Of a DNA stretch of 64,000 bases, positions 8,452-17,216 are shown one piece after another. The position numbers and the translations under genes are program-made. This DNA is from Thauera phenylacetica B4P (GTDB lineage Bacteria > Pseudomonadota > Gammaproteobacteria > Burkholderiales > Rhodocyclaceae), in NCBI RefSeq assembly GCF_000310225.1, contig NZ_AMXF01000001.1, forward strand, positions 1 through 64,000, given 5' to 3'. Under the pieces are notes generated by a model. The model ran no database searches. It had not been told where the DNA came from and was given only the letters and a program-made list of their open reading frames with translations. Positions within the stretch are counted from its first letter, which is position 1. Each line of letters starts with the position of its first letter.

Positions 8452-9804
8452 AGCTCGATGTTCAGGTTAGCGGCAAGACCGTCGCTCAACTCTATCGTGA
8501 GCGTGACGAGTACGTCCTGAAGTATCTGCCTGACGCCGATCCGGCCGATTTCGTCAGCCTGACCATGCCGGTGCGTGATGAACCATGGCGCTGGCAGCGT
8601 GATCTGCACCCGTTCTTCCGCCAGAACTTGCCCGAGGGCTATCTGCTGAACATCATTCGCGAGGAGTTCGGGCCACTGCTCGATGGCACAGATCTGTCCC
8701 TGCTGGCAGTTGTCGGGGGCAGCGGCATCGGTGGTGTCGCGGTCACGCCCGAGGGGGGCAAGCCCGGCGTGGACATGGCGCCCCTGCAGATCGAGAGCCT
8801 GCTGACGGCCGAGAACACCGCCGGGCATTTCGCAGTGCTGGTGCGCCGCTATGCCCGCGCATCGATTTCGGGCGTGGTGCCCATTCATCGCGCCGGAAGA
8901 AACGCACGACGAGCCACTGGGACCGCTGGGACCGCTGGGCAAGCCCGCGCTACGCACCAGTCGCCACATCATCAAGGGCTCGGACGACAGCACGCCTTAC
9001 CTCGGCTTCAACGTGTTCTACAGCATGCGGGTGCTGGAGCGCCTGAATGTCGTGCCGGTGGTCCGAACCCGCATGTCCGAGGATCGCCGGGTGCTGGTGG
9101 CCGAACGCTTCGACGTGGACGAGCATGGCACGCCGACGCACGGACTCGAAGATGCCTGCGGGCTGCTCGGCCTGCCGCCCCACGAAAAATACGCGACCAC
9201 CACAGAGAAGGTGCTGAACGCCACGCGCGCCTACCTGCCGTCCGCCCAGCTACGTGTTCAGTTGGAGCAATTCGGCTGGCATGTGTTGACCAACTATGTG
9301 GTGCGCAACGCGGATTGCCACGCCAAGAGCATTGCTCTGCCCTACACCCGGCTCGGCGACGTGGGTTTCACGCCGGTCTACGACATCGTGACGACCCAGG
9401 CTTACCCGCGCTACGCGAACAACCCGCCGGGGCTGTCCATCGATGGCTGTCAGACCTGGGCGGCGGGCAAGGCGCTGCAGCGCTTCTTCAATGCGCGGCT
9501 CGGCATCGCGCCACGGCACTACGCTGAGATGGTCGAGCGCTTGTGCGGATCGGCGGTTCAGATCGGCGAGGAAGTGATCGAAGCGGCCAGGAACGAGCCG
9601 CGCTGGCGTCCGGTTGCCAAGCAGATGGTGCATGCGTGGAATGAAGGCATGACATCGCTACGGGACCCGAAGAAATCCGTAGCGCTCCGAGGCCTGGATA
9701 CCGCGATTGCTGCGGACGGCTTCTCCGACCCAGAGCCACCCGAGCAGCTCCGCGTGACGATAGGCCACTCCGAACCGCTGGCACCGCCACGGCGGAGACG
9801 CTGA
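8448..9804 (+). pseudogene. hipA: HipA-like serine/threonine kinase, frameshifted
   Basis: The first frame (8448 to about 8882) encodes the HipA N-terminal subdomain and reaches ARASISGVVP. The continuation of the family (FIAPEETHDE..., kinase core, NADCHAKS active-site loop, VYDIVTTQAYP, C terminus to 9804) is in the next frame. The break falls exactly in the motif that reads SGVQPK in this family; the DNA GTGGTGCCCATTCATC looks like GTGCAGCCCAAGTTCATC minus two bases. The P-loop lysine that binds ATP is therefore lost even if the frame were restored. The catalytic segment is otherwise well kept, so the lesion looks recent. A sequencing error is the alternative. Confidence 0.8.
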
Positions 9805-9845
9805 TTTTGCGGAAACTCCCATCACTTCAGATTGGTCCAGCCAAC

Positions 9846-10508
9846 ATGACAGAAAAAAGCATCGAGGTCTTCCAAGACCTGCATTTGAAAGGCCGCGTAT
9901 CGGCAAGCTCCATCCGAGCCGGCATCCTGGCCCAGGTTCAGGAACCCTGGCACCACGATCAGGAGCGGGAAGAAGACATCCGGGGTCACGCAAGCGATGG
10001 CGAGGACGTGATCGTTCTCGTGCGAGATGCATTCGATGATGTTGACGAATCCGGCCTGGTGCTCTGGCAGGAGGGAGAAGGCTACAAAGTCTCCAACATT
10101 GTTCCCCGCAATGTCGGTGAACTTGGCATCACCAAGTACAACATCATCCTGCGAGACTTCGTCGCCAGGATTGCAGCGCCTGCCGCCAGCGTCAGCGGCT
10201 TCGATGTTGAACTGACTTCTCCCCATCAATCACTGGATGATTGGCTCGACGCAGAACCCGCGGCAGCATTGCGGCGTTTTTCGCGCTTGGCCAACAAGTC
10301 CACAGGTGCCGCGCATCCCATGGACAGGGAGCGGTGGTATGCCTTCCTGATCGCGACACACCACACATCGAAGCGCCTGGATACCGATCAACTCGTACGC
10401 TGGCTCGTCGAGGTGGAACATTGGTCCGAAGACAAAGCCCACGAATTGGCGATCGATTATGAATTCGGCCTCGGTCTTCTTGAGCAATATGAGCAGTCGC
10501 GCTCATGA
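9846..10508 (+). CDS. Unknown protein coupled to a PIN nuclease (putative antitoxin or partner)
   Basis: 220 aa from ATG 9846; a TTG at 9807 preceded by GGAG would add 13 residues and follows the hipA stop almost directly. I do not recognise the family. The N-terminal half is acidic with alternating hydrophobics (EDVIVLVRDAFDDVDESGLV, then GYKVSNIVPRNVGELG); the C-terminal half is helical (SLDDWLDAEPAAALRRFSRL, then DRERWYAFLIATHHTSK). No signal peptide or membrane segment is present. Its stop overlaps the ATG of the PIN gene (ATGA at 10505), so the two are made together. The position beside hipBA suggests a stability or defence role; which member would be the antidote is inference. Confidence 0.6.
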   Translation: MTEKSIEVFQDLHLKGRVSASSIRAGILAQVQEPWHHDQEREEDIRGHASDGEDVIVLVRDAFDDVDESGLVLWQEGEGYKVSNIVPRNVGELGITKYNIILRDFVARIAAPAASVSGFDVELTSPHQSLDDWLDAEPAAALRRFSRLANKSTGAAHPMDRERWYAFLIATHHTSKRLDTDQLVRWLVEVEHWSEDKAHELAIDYEFGLGLLEQYEQSRS

Positions 10509-11209
10509 GCTTGAGTTCGCAGCAGGTTTCCCGCCTGGTGGGGCTGGGTTCGCCGGTGCTGTGCGTCGACACATGCACCGTGCTTGATGTGGTTCGCGAC
10601 ATCACGCGCGAGACCGCCACGACCGGCGATGTCAATGCCGGACTTGCCTTGCTCTCGATGGCCGAAGCGGGTTCCGGCCTGATCGTCCTCATGGCGGAGC
10701 AGGTCACCCTGGAGATCGCAAGCAACGTCGCGAGCGTGGAACAAGAGGCGCAAGCCGCCTTGCAGAAATTCCTGGCCCAGGCCCAGCGCATACACGATGT
10801 AGCCAAGGCCTTTGGTGCCCAAGGAAATATTCAGGTTCACCATCTCGACGGACATGTCAGCCGCGCCAAGCCGGTACTCGATCGTTGGAAGCAGGTCGCC
10901 AAAGTGGTGCCGCACAACGACGGCGTTGCCAGTCGAGCGTTCAGGCGCGTCAACGAGCCTCGTACCCCTGCTCGGCGCGGCAAGGAGTCGATGAAGGACT
11001 GCGTGATCGTCGAGGCCTACATCGAAGCCACGAGCCAGTTGCGTGCTGCCGGACTGACAGCGCCCATCGTCTTTGCGTCGTCGAATACCAAGGAGTACTT
11101 TGCCCCGAACACCAGACATCTCCAAAACGACATCGCTGGTGATCTTGCGGCGGTGGGCATGGAGTACGCCCCAAACTTCGGGGCCGCGAAGCACAGCCTT
11201 GGCCTGTAG
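10505..11209 (+). CDS. PIN-domain ribonuclease-like protein
   Basis: 234 aa. The N terminus has a beta strand ending in acidic residues typical of PIN nucleases (VLCVDTCTVLDVV, Asp22 and Asp28). Midway sits a conserved-looking KESMKDCVIVEAYIEA (Asp165, Glu170), and near the end FASSNTKEYF (Ser193, Asn194), which matches the final metal-site strand in the larger PIN-like/DUF4935-type proteins. At 234 aa it is longer than VapC toxins (about 130 aa), so this is not a simple VapBC pair. It overlaps the upstream unknown gene by 4 bp. Likely a Mg-dependent RNase acting on tRNA or mRNA; target unknown. Confidence 0.65.
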   Translation: MSLSSQQVSRLVGLGSPVLCVDTCTVLDVVRDITRETATTGDVNAGLALLSMAEAGSGLIVLMAEQVTLEIASNVASVEQEAQAALQKFLAQAQRIHDVAKAFGAQGNIQVHHLDGHVSRAKPVLDRWKQVAKVVPHNDGVASRAFRRVNEPRTPARRGKESMKDCVIVEAYIEATSQLRAAGLTAPIVFASSNTKEYFAPNTRHLQNDIAGDLAAVGMEYAPNFGAAKHSLGL

Positions 11210-11345
11210 TCGCAAGCACGGCAAATTTGGTGGAGTGGTTTGTCGGTCACGTACGTACTTTGCGCTTGGATATTGGCCCGCAGCGATAGCGCCGCACTTG
11301 CAAACTGATCGACCCTGGATAAGCTGGGGTCAGGAGGTGGTGAGC

Positions 11346-11597
11346 ATGCGAAAGTTCTTTTTCTTCTTGATTCTGGTGCTTGGTGCAGGGGGAGGGCTCT
11401 TTGTGGCTTCCCACGAAAGCTGGGCTACCAAGGTGGGAATGATGACACTGGGGATGATGTTTACCGCTCCTTTTGGAGCAGCATTGACCGGTGTGGGACG
11501 TGGTCACAGGCGATCTCGAAGCGATCGGATCCGTGGAGCCAGCAGTCCTGGTTCTTTGTTCAAGGGCGATGTGCCAATCCGGCGGTGGGATCGATAG
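11346..11597 (+). CDS. Small membrane protein of unknown function
   Basis: 83 aa from ATG 11346, with AGGAGG 10 bp upstream, the best ribosome binding site in this part of the window. Two hydrophobic segments are visible (FFFFLILVLGAGGGLFVAS and MMTLGMMFTAPFGAALTGV), followed by a basic tail (GRGHRRSRSDRIRG). It converges on traG, whose stop is 87 bp away. Small two-helix membrane proteins of this kind often border conjugative regions, but I cannot name this one. Confidence 0.6.
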   Translation: MRKFFFFLILVLGAGGGLFVASHESWATKVGMMTLGMMFTAPFGAALTGVGRGHRRSRSDRIRGASSPGSLFKGDVPIRRWDR

Positions 11598-11683
11598 CGG
11601 GAGTGTCCGAATTTCTGTGTTCGAGGCGGATTGTTGAATTCGTCTTTGCGTGATGTTCATTGAACAGATAGCCGCTTTTCGGG

Positions 11684-14461
11684 TTACTTGCGATCCAGCA
11701 AGTCTTTGACTTTGTCTCCGAGGTTGTCAGCCGTTGCAGAAGCATCGCTGCCTACTTGCCTCATCGACTGTAGAACCAAGGACTTTCTTGATTTCAACGT
11801 CCCATCCTCTGTCTTGACGACCTCCGCCTTGTTGTCGAACTCGCCACTCTTGGCTGCAGTCGTGCCCTGAATCTCGCTGGCTCGCTGCTGAACCTCTCGG
11901 CGAATCGGTGAGGGTGGATAGGCGGGGCGGTCAAGCGGACGGCTGGGGTTGCTGCCGAAGCGCGACGTCGCCCCGTTTTGGGCGCGATGGACGTTCTGGA
12001 TATCTGGCGAGAGGGCTGCTTCACTCCGCTGCTGCCGATGAAGCTCACGAATACCCTCGAAAGAAGCGGGTAGGCTGCTTCCATCCGACAGAACGCGGGT
12101 GGGCCCCAGCGACTGCCGGGCGAGTTCCGCCGACATCAAGGTGTGGGCTGCGGCACTGTTGCCACCGTACGTTTGGGCGTAGCGCAGGAACATCTCCATG
12201 TTGTACGGGTCCTGGGCAATGTCGATCGAAATCGCCTCACCCTTGGAGTAGGCGGTTGATGCCTGGTTGGCGAAACTGACTCGATCGGAAAGCGTTGCAT
12301 CTGCCCTTTCCGAACGGGCCTGCGTTGTGCTGAGGCGGGATGACATTTCCCGTGCCTCGCTCGCATCGTTCGAGACCGCCTGCAGGAAGCTGGTGTCTCT
12401 GGAGACGCGGTCGCCGAACTGTTTGAATGCCACCAGTTGGTCTCCAGTCAGGCTGGCCAAGGCCTTCTGATCCTGCGCCGAGAGGCTCGATTGGTACGAC
12501 TTGTCACCGCTGGACTGGAACTTCCCTCCGATGAACTTGGCGTCGGCGCCGACATGTGCCGCAGCACCGAATGCCAGACGTGCCACCTGAGCCTGGCTGA
12601 GCCCGGTGCTCTGCGAGACGGTCTGGACGATCTGGTCCAGCTTGTTCAGTGTTTCCCCCATCTGCTCGAAGCTGCCAGAACTGGTACCGGCGCTGTTGCG
12701 CGTGGAGCGCAGCTTGCTGAGTCCCCGCGAGAACACCTCCGACAGCGCGGCAGACCGTTCTGTAGTGGCGGCCACAGCTTCACCTCGTGCAGCATCGACC
12801 TGTCGGCTGGCTTGCTCAACATCCTGCTCCGACACCCGCATCGACACGACTCGGGAAGCGAATCCCTGGTTGCGCAGCAGACTCACCGCTGTACGTCCGG
12901 TCAGCGCGTTCGACGAGAACGTATCCCCCGAGAGATCGTTCTGCCAACTGCTCATGAAGGCCGAAGTGCGGTTGGGCGCCAGCCGCATCTGGTCCATGGA
13001 GACGTTGCCCAGGCTGGTATTGCCCAGGGCCGCAGACCCCGTCGAGGAGCCCAGCAACGCCTGCAGCCCAGAGAGTCCGCCCACCATGGCGGTCCCGAAG
13101 TTCTCCATGCGCTTCAAGGCTGCCCAGGCGATGAAGGGGATGCTGATCGCCAGGTAGCCGACGATCGCTTCACCGGAGATCGCACGGGAGTAGATGCTGG
13201 ACGCGGTCTGCAGCGTCAGCATCTTCGTTCCTGTGCCGAGATCGGCGGCCGAGGCGATGTCGTAGGCCGCGTAAATCGAGGCCATGTAGTTCAGCACAGC
13301 ATAGAGCGGCGGCCAGAGCTGGATCCAGATCAGGATGGCAGCGTAGCCCTTGAAAGCCATCAGGCTCTCCCGCCCGCTGGTGAGCAGGAGCAGCAGCACG
13401 AAGAGCGGAAAGAGGGCGTAGGTCACCGCCTCGATCACGTTGCGGAACACAGGCAAGGCTTGCTCGGCGGTCTTGCCCGCATTGATCCAGGCGGCGTTCT
13501 GCTGGGCAACGCCTTGGGCGCGGCCGACGGCGAGCACCATGGCGGCCGGGTCGTTCACCTTCTGCCCGACGATCTGGCCGGTGTCGGCGATGGCGTTCAG
13601 CACGGCGTTCTGGCGGATCAGATCCGCCGCGGTGGCTGAGGCCGAGGCGATGTTGTTCTTGATGTAGGCCTGCTGGATCTGGCCGGCGATCACGCTGGCG
13701 GCGGCTGTGCCGGGCAGCGTGGGGTTCAGCCGGAAGGCGAGTTGTCCCTGGATGCGGCTGATCTGGGCGGGAATCCGGGCGCTCAGATTGACGTAGGCGT
13801 TGGGGCAGGTGTCGACCGTCGTGCCGGTCGTGTTGGTGAGCGGGGTGAAGCGTGCCGGGTTGGGCGTGGACATCAGGGCCCAGACGTCGTCCGAAGTAGA
13901 GAATGCTGCCGGCGAGATCGTTCCGTCGAGGAGGTCGTAGGTCGTGCAGTTGTGGATGAAGTTGATCAGGTCCGTGCGAAAGTTCGGATCCTGGAAGACC
14001 ACGCCGCCGGTTTCCCGGATCAGACGGTTGCCGAACATCAGGCCGTTCTGTTCGTAGCGAAGCTCGCTGGGCAGGGCGCCGGGGCCGGGGATGACCTGAA
14101 AAGCCGTCTCGAACAAGCCGGTCAGTGTGTGACCGATGGTGCTGGTGAGACTGCCGAGCACGGCCGCGCCGAAGGGGACGTTGTCGACGACCTGCACTGG
14201 CGTGCCGCCGGTCTTGTCGACGATGCCGACCGTGACCTTGGGGACGATCAGGATCGAGAAGACCAGAACGACCGTCCCCAGCCACTTCCAGCCCTGGAGC
14301 TTCTCGGGAGCGAATGCATAGGCGATGAAGGCGGCGACGAAGCCACAGAATGCCACAGCGGCGACCGCGGAGGCATAGTCGCCGGAGGCATGGATGGCGG
14401 CCGCGGCGTTGAAGACCCCGAACAGGCTGGCCGCGTTCTGGTACGCATAGATTTCCCACAT
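11684..14461 (-). CDS. traG: Conjugal transfer mating-pair stabilisation protein TraG
   Basis: 925-aa inner-membrane protein with a periplasmic C-terminal domain, needed for pilus assembly and mating-pair stabilisation in F-type systems. It opens MWEIYAYQNAASLFGVFNAA with several transmembrane helices in the first about 110 residues, a large periplasmic loop, more helices around residues 340-460 (ALFPLFVLLLLL, then SIPFIAWAALKRMENFG), and a long Ser/Gln/Ala-rich, coiled-coil-like tail. The length matches F TraG (about 938 aa). It is the last gene of the minus-strand transfer operon, 26 bp after traH. Confidence 0.93.
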   Translation of the reverse strand: MWEIYAYQNAASLFGVFNAAAAIHASGDYASAVAAVAFCGFVAAFIAYAFAPEKLQGWKWLGTVVLVFSILIVPKVTVGIVDKTGGTPVQVVDNVPFGAAVLGSLTSTIGHTLTGLFETAFQVIPGPGALPSELRYEQNGLMFGNRLIRETGGVVFQDPNFRTDLINFIHNCTTYDLLDGTISPAAFSTSDDVWALMSTPNPARFTPLTNTTGTTVDTCPNAYVNLSARIPAQISRIQGQLAFRLNPTLPGTAAASVIAGQIQQAYIKNNIASASATAADLIRQNAVLNAIADTGQIVGQKVNDPAAMVLAVGRAQGVAQQNAAWINAGKTAEQALPVFRNVIEAVTYALFPLFVLLLLLTSGRESLMAFKGYAAILIWIQLWPPLYAVLNYMASIYAAYDIASAADLGTGTKMLTLQTASSIYSRAISGEAIVGYLAISIPFIAWAALKRMENFGTAMVGGLSGLQALLGSSTGSAALGNTSLGNVSMDQMRLAPNRTSAFMSSWQNDLSGDTFSSNALTGRTAVSLLRNQGFASRVVSMRVSEQDVEQASRQVDAARGEAVAATTERSAALSEVFSRGLSKLRSTRNSAGTSSGSFEQMGETLNKLDQIVQTVSQSTGLSQAQVARLAFGAAAHVGADAKFIGGKFQSSGDKSYQSSLSAQDQKALASLTGDQLVAFKQFGDRVSRDTSFLQAVSNDASEAREMSSRLSTTQARSERADATLSDRVSFANQASTAYSKGEAISIDIAQDPYNMEMFLRYAQTYGGNSAAAHTLMSAELARQSLGPTRVLSDGSSLPASFEGIRELHRQQRSEAALSPDIQNVHRAQNGATSRFGSNPSRPLDRPAYPPSPIRREVQQRASEIQGTTAAKSGEFDNKAEVVKTEDGTLKSRKSLVLQSMRQVGSDASATADNLGDKVKDLLDRK

Positions 14462-14487
14462 GGTGGCGCTCCCCGGTCAGCGACGGA

Positions 14488-15933
14488 TCAGCGCGCCATG
14501 TAGGCGGCTTGCTGCCCGAGCATGTCCATGACGTGCTGGGGCATGCTGGAACGTAGCTGGCGCTCGAGTTCTTCCAGGTGGCTCGATACCGCGCGGAACG
14601 AACCGACCTTCTGGTAGAGGAGGTTCTTTTCCTGGGCGATCTGGGAGAGCATGGCCATGGCGCGCTGGCGGATGTAGACGGCTTGCTCCCGCTGGGTCTG
14701 CTGCAGCGTGAAATCCTTCTCCAGGGCCGCGAGCCCCACGCGCAGGTTGCGATCAAGGAAGACGTAGGCGTAGTCGGCGGCGATCAGGTCGCGGTACTGG
14801 GCGATCAGGCTGTCCGCGAGGCCTGAGCCGGGAATGCTGGTGCCGATCGACAACATCTTGTAGACCGGCTCTGTGGTCTGATTGACGAAGCCGACCTCCA
14901 CCGAGTTGTTCGGGATGGCGGTCCGTGTGGCGATCTTCTCCGCGATGGAGCGCATCAGTGTCTCCACCTTGGCGGTGAACGGGGTGTGGTTGTAGGCGGT
15001 GTTGAGGGAGACGACGTCGCAGTCGCTGTAGTTGTTGCAGCTCAGCATGTGCTGGACCACGTTGGTGCCGCTGCCGGCCGCTTGACCATAGAGCAGCTGG
15101 CTGATCGAGGTCAGTGTCGGCGCGACGGGTTCGGGGTCGCGCGCATTTTCCTCGGGGTAGTAGATGACGGTACCCACGATGCTCATGATCAACTCGCGTT
15201 CGGCGTCGTCCAGATAGCTGCCTGTCCGCTGCAGGGCCTTCCAGGTCAGGTTGCCCACGAAGGGCGCCTTGTTGCGGACATTGGCATCACCGGAACTGCG
15301 CGCCGACGCGAGGATGCTGGGGCGGTCGCTGGAGCAGCGGCGGCGGGCCGCATCGCGGTCGCTTTCCATGCCCATCTCGATGGCGAGGTCGGCGCAGGTC
15401 TCCTGCGAGCTATAGCCCAGGGATTCGGCGGCCGTGCTGACAATGGCCTTGGCCGTCTCGCAGGAGTTGATGCGGGCGTTGTTGATCCAGGTTTCCAGAC
15501 CCTTGGCCCATTTCGTGAGGCCACCCAGCAGGGGAGAGACGGCCTCGAGTGCGAGCTGGAAGGCGATGCCCGGAAGCGCAGCCGTGATGTTCTTCAGCAT
15601 GTTCTTGAACTCGGTCGCAGAGATGTGGCTGAAGCTGCCCCCGAAGACGTCGATTCCGCCGCAGCCCGCCTTGGCGCTCGGGAACTGGATGGCCGCGAGC
15701 TGGTAGACCTTGTTCGGCGTGCGCATCATCAGATTGCCCCCGGTGTAGGTGTTGTAGGTCTGGCCCCGGAACGCGCCGGGAGCGGTGTAGTTGCCGATGG
15801 CGCCCAGGCTGTTGAACATGTTGTTGACCTCGGCGTTGAGGTCTCCCGCACGGAGCGGGGCGGACGTGGTGGCGACGGCGATGGACAGCGCGATGGCGAT
15901 CACTCGGCGGACTGCGGGTTGGATTCGGGGCAT
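14488..15933 (-). CDS. traH: Conjugal transfer protein TraH
   Basis: 481 aa, exported pilus-assembly protein of the F-type apparatus that works with TraF and TraW in the periplasm. Signal peptide: RRVIAIALSIAVATTSAPLRA. Family segments seen: GGNLMMRTPNKVYQLAAIQF early on, GCGGIDVFGGSFSHISATEF, ARINSCETAKAIV and MLSCNNYSDCD, with C-terminal coiled coil (LAALEKDFTLQQTQREQAV). Cysteine pairs suit DsbC-assisted folding. It lies between traF and traG, the standard order. Confidence 0.95.
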   Translation of the reverse strand: MPRIQPAVRRVIAIALSIAVATTSAPLRAGDLNAEVNNMFNSLGAIGNYTAPGAFRGQTYNTYTGGNLMMRTPNKVYQLAAIQFPSAKAGCGGIDVFGGSFSHISATEFKNMLKNITAALPGIAFQLALEAVSPLLGGLTKWAKGLETWINNARINSCETAKAIVSTAAESLGYSSQETCADLAIEMGMESDRDAARRRCSSDRPSILASARSSGDANVRNKAPFVGNLTWKALQRTGSYLDDAERELIMSIVGTVIYYPEENARDPEPVAPTLTSISQLLYGQAAGSGTNVVQHMLSCNNYSDCDVVSLNTAYNHTPFTAKVETLMRSIAEKIATRTAIPNNSVEVGFVNQTTEPVYKMLSIGTSIPGSGLADSLIAQYRDLIAADYAYVFLDRNLRVGLAALEKDFTLQQTQREQAVYIRQRAMAMLSQIAQEKNLLYQKVGSFRAVSSHLEELERQLRSSMPQHVMDMLGQQAAYMAR

Positions 15934-15942
15934 GGGCGGCTC

Positions 15943-16824
15943 CTAAGGCAAGGCGATCTGACGTGTAGCGCTGGGGAGCATGGCCTTGCCCTCGGGGCTG
16001 CTCACGATGGCGATGCGCTCAAGCAGTTGCGATTCCGAGAGCACGCCAAAACCGATGGGCGTGATCTGGCCGGAGAAGGGCTGCGCGAGGAAGACTGCGG
16101 GCACCTGGGCGACTTGCAGGGCATTGGCAATGCCGTTGTCGCGCCGGGCCCCCGGAAAACCGGTCATGGGACCGCCATCGATGCTGACAGCGACCACCTG
16201 GATGCCGTGCCGCGCCTGGAAGGCTTCCAGCACTGGCGCGAAGGCGTGGCAGTAGGGGCAGTCCGAGCGATAGAAAAAGAACAGCACATGGTCTTTGCCC
16301 AAGTGGGCCACGGCCCGGGAGCGTTCGGCGCGCTGGGTTTCGTCAAAGACTTCCAGGGCCTTGGCGTTGACGGGGCGACCTTGAAGTGTCGGGTCCAGTT
16401 CCGGCGTCGCCCATGCAACGCGCTTGGCCATGTCGGCGAAGGCGGAGGCTTGGCCCACCACCTTGGATTCGAGTTCCATGTAACGTCGCACGTTGGCCTC
16501 GGTCGGGCGGATGATGGCGATGTTGCGGTACTCCTCCAGGGTCTTCTGCAGGCGGGCAAACTCTTCCAACTCGGGTATGCGTGCCTTCTGCGGCTGCGCT
16601 GTTGCAGTTGATGGCGCTGGAGTCGGCTGCGGAATTTGCTCGTCTTCCTGGGCCGGGTCTTCGTAGAAGTGCCAGCCGCGCCAGCGGTCCCTCCAATAGG
16701 TAGAGGGTGGCGTGGCGCGCGCCGTGGCTTGGGATGGTCCGGCCTCTTGAGCGGGCAGGGAGGCCGTCGCCAACAACATGGCGAAGCCGAGGGCCATTCC
16801 GGCAATGAATCGGCGGTGCTCCAC
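15943..16824 (-). CDS. traF: Conjugal transfer protein TraF, thioredoxin-fold
   Basis: 293 aa from the GTG at 16824 (GGGGG just upstream), beginning MEHRRFIAGMALGFAM with a signal peptide ending SLPAQ. After a linker it has the conserved YWRDRWRGWHFYEDP segment and then a thioredoxin fold with CPYC redox motif (FFFYRSDCPYCHAFAPVL), which many plasmid TraF proteins have lost. This suggests an active disulfide function for folding TraN, TraH and TraU. The gene starts 8 bp after the preceding small exported protein and ends 9 bp before traH. Confidence 0.92.
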   Translation of the reverse strand: MEHRRFIAGMALGFAMLLATASLPAQEAGPSQATARATPPSTYWRDRWRGWHFYEDPAQEDEQIPQPTPAPSTATAQPQKARIPELEEFARLQKTLEEYRNIAIIRPTEANVRRYMELESKVVGQASAFADMAKRVAWATPELDPTLQGRPVNAKALEVFDETQRAERSRAVAHLGKDHVLFFFYRSDCPYCHAFAPVLEAFQARHGIQVVAVSIDGGPMTGFPGARRDNGIANALQVAQVPAVFLAQPFSGQITPIGFGVLSESQLLERIAIVSSPEGKAMLPSATRQIALP

Positions 16825-16832
16825 GAAACCCC

Positions 16833-17216
16833 CTACGAGAGTGAGCCGGGCGGACGCCCGTCGAGGCAGTAGTTGATGCCGAATTCGACGGTCTGGCGCC
16901 GGGGTGCCGCTGCTCCGGGCAGGTTCACGCCGTCCTGCCAGAAAGACACCTTCAGGCGTGCGCATCCGGGCTGGGCGTAGCGCTTCTCCGTGGAGACATC
17001 GATGTAGATGGGCGAGGACGCGCTGAAGCGTTTGGTGATGGCTTCGGCAACGTCGCCGATGAGCACGCCATGGGCTTGCCCGTCGCTGGACTGCAGGGCG
17101 GCGAACATCAATGGACGAGGATCGGTGACGGGAGTGCGGGCCACATCGTCGGCGCGTGCGCATGGCGCGAAGGCTGCGATCACCAGTGCAAAACGGATGA
17201 GAGCGGTGCGGTTCAT
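16833..17216 (-). CDS. Small exported protein of the tra operon, unknown
   Basis: 127 aa from ATG 17216, overlapping the traN stop as ATGA; an ATG 6 bp upstream is also possible. Signal peptide MNRTALIRFALVIAAFAPCA followed by RADD. The mature part has FAALQSSDGQAHGVLIGDVA, two or three Cys (QPGCARLKVSF, INYCLDG) and no membrane helix. It occupies the traN-traF gap where other F-type clusters also carry variable small genes. Probably a periplasmic accessory factor; I cannot name the family. Confidence 0.75.
   Translation of the reverse strand: MNRTALIRFALVIAAFAPCARADDVARTPVTDPRPLMFAALQSSDGQAHGVLIGDVAEAITKRFSASSPIYIDVSTEKRYAQPGCARLKVSFWQDGVNLPGAAAPRRQTVEFGINYCLDGRPPGSLS

Noticed and set aside
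8870-8895. Programmed frameshift in hipA
   Set aside because: No slippery heptamer or downstream structure seen, and the shift deletes the catalytic lysine codon; a lesion is simpler.
10505-11209. VapBC-type toxin-antitoxin call for the PIN gene
   Set aside because: The protein is far longer than VapC and its partner lacks a VapB-like DNA-binding N terminus.
11654-11666. Palindrome TGTTCATTGAACA between the small membrane gene and traG
   Set aside because: Short, AT-rich, lies between converging genes and shows no T-run; too weak to call a terminator or operator.
12437-13639. Plus-strand 400-codon frame
   Set aside because: Mirror frame of traG, rich in Arg/Gly/His, no family features.
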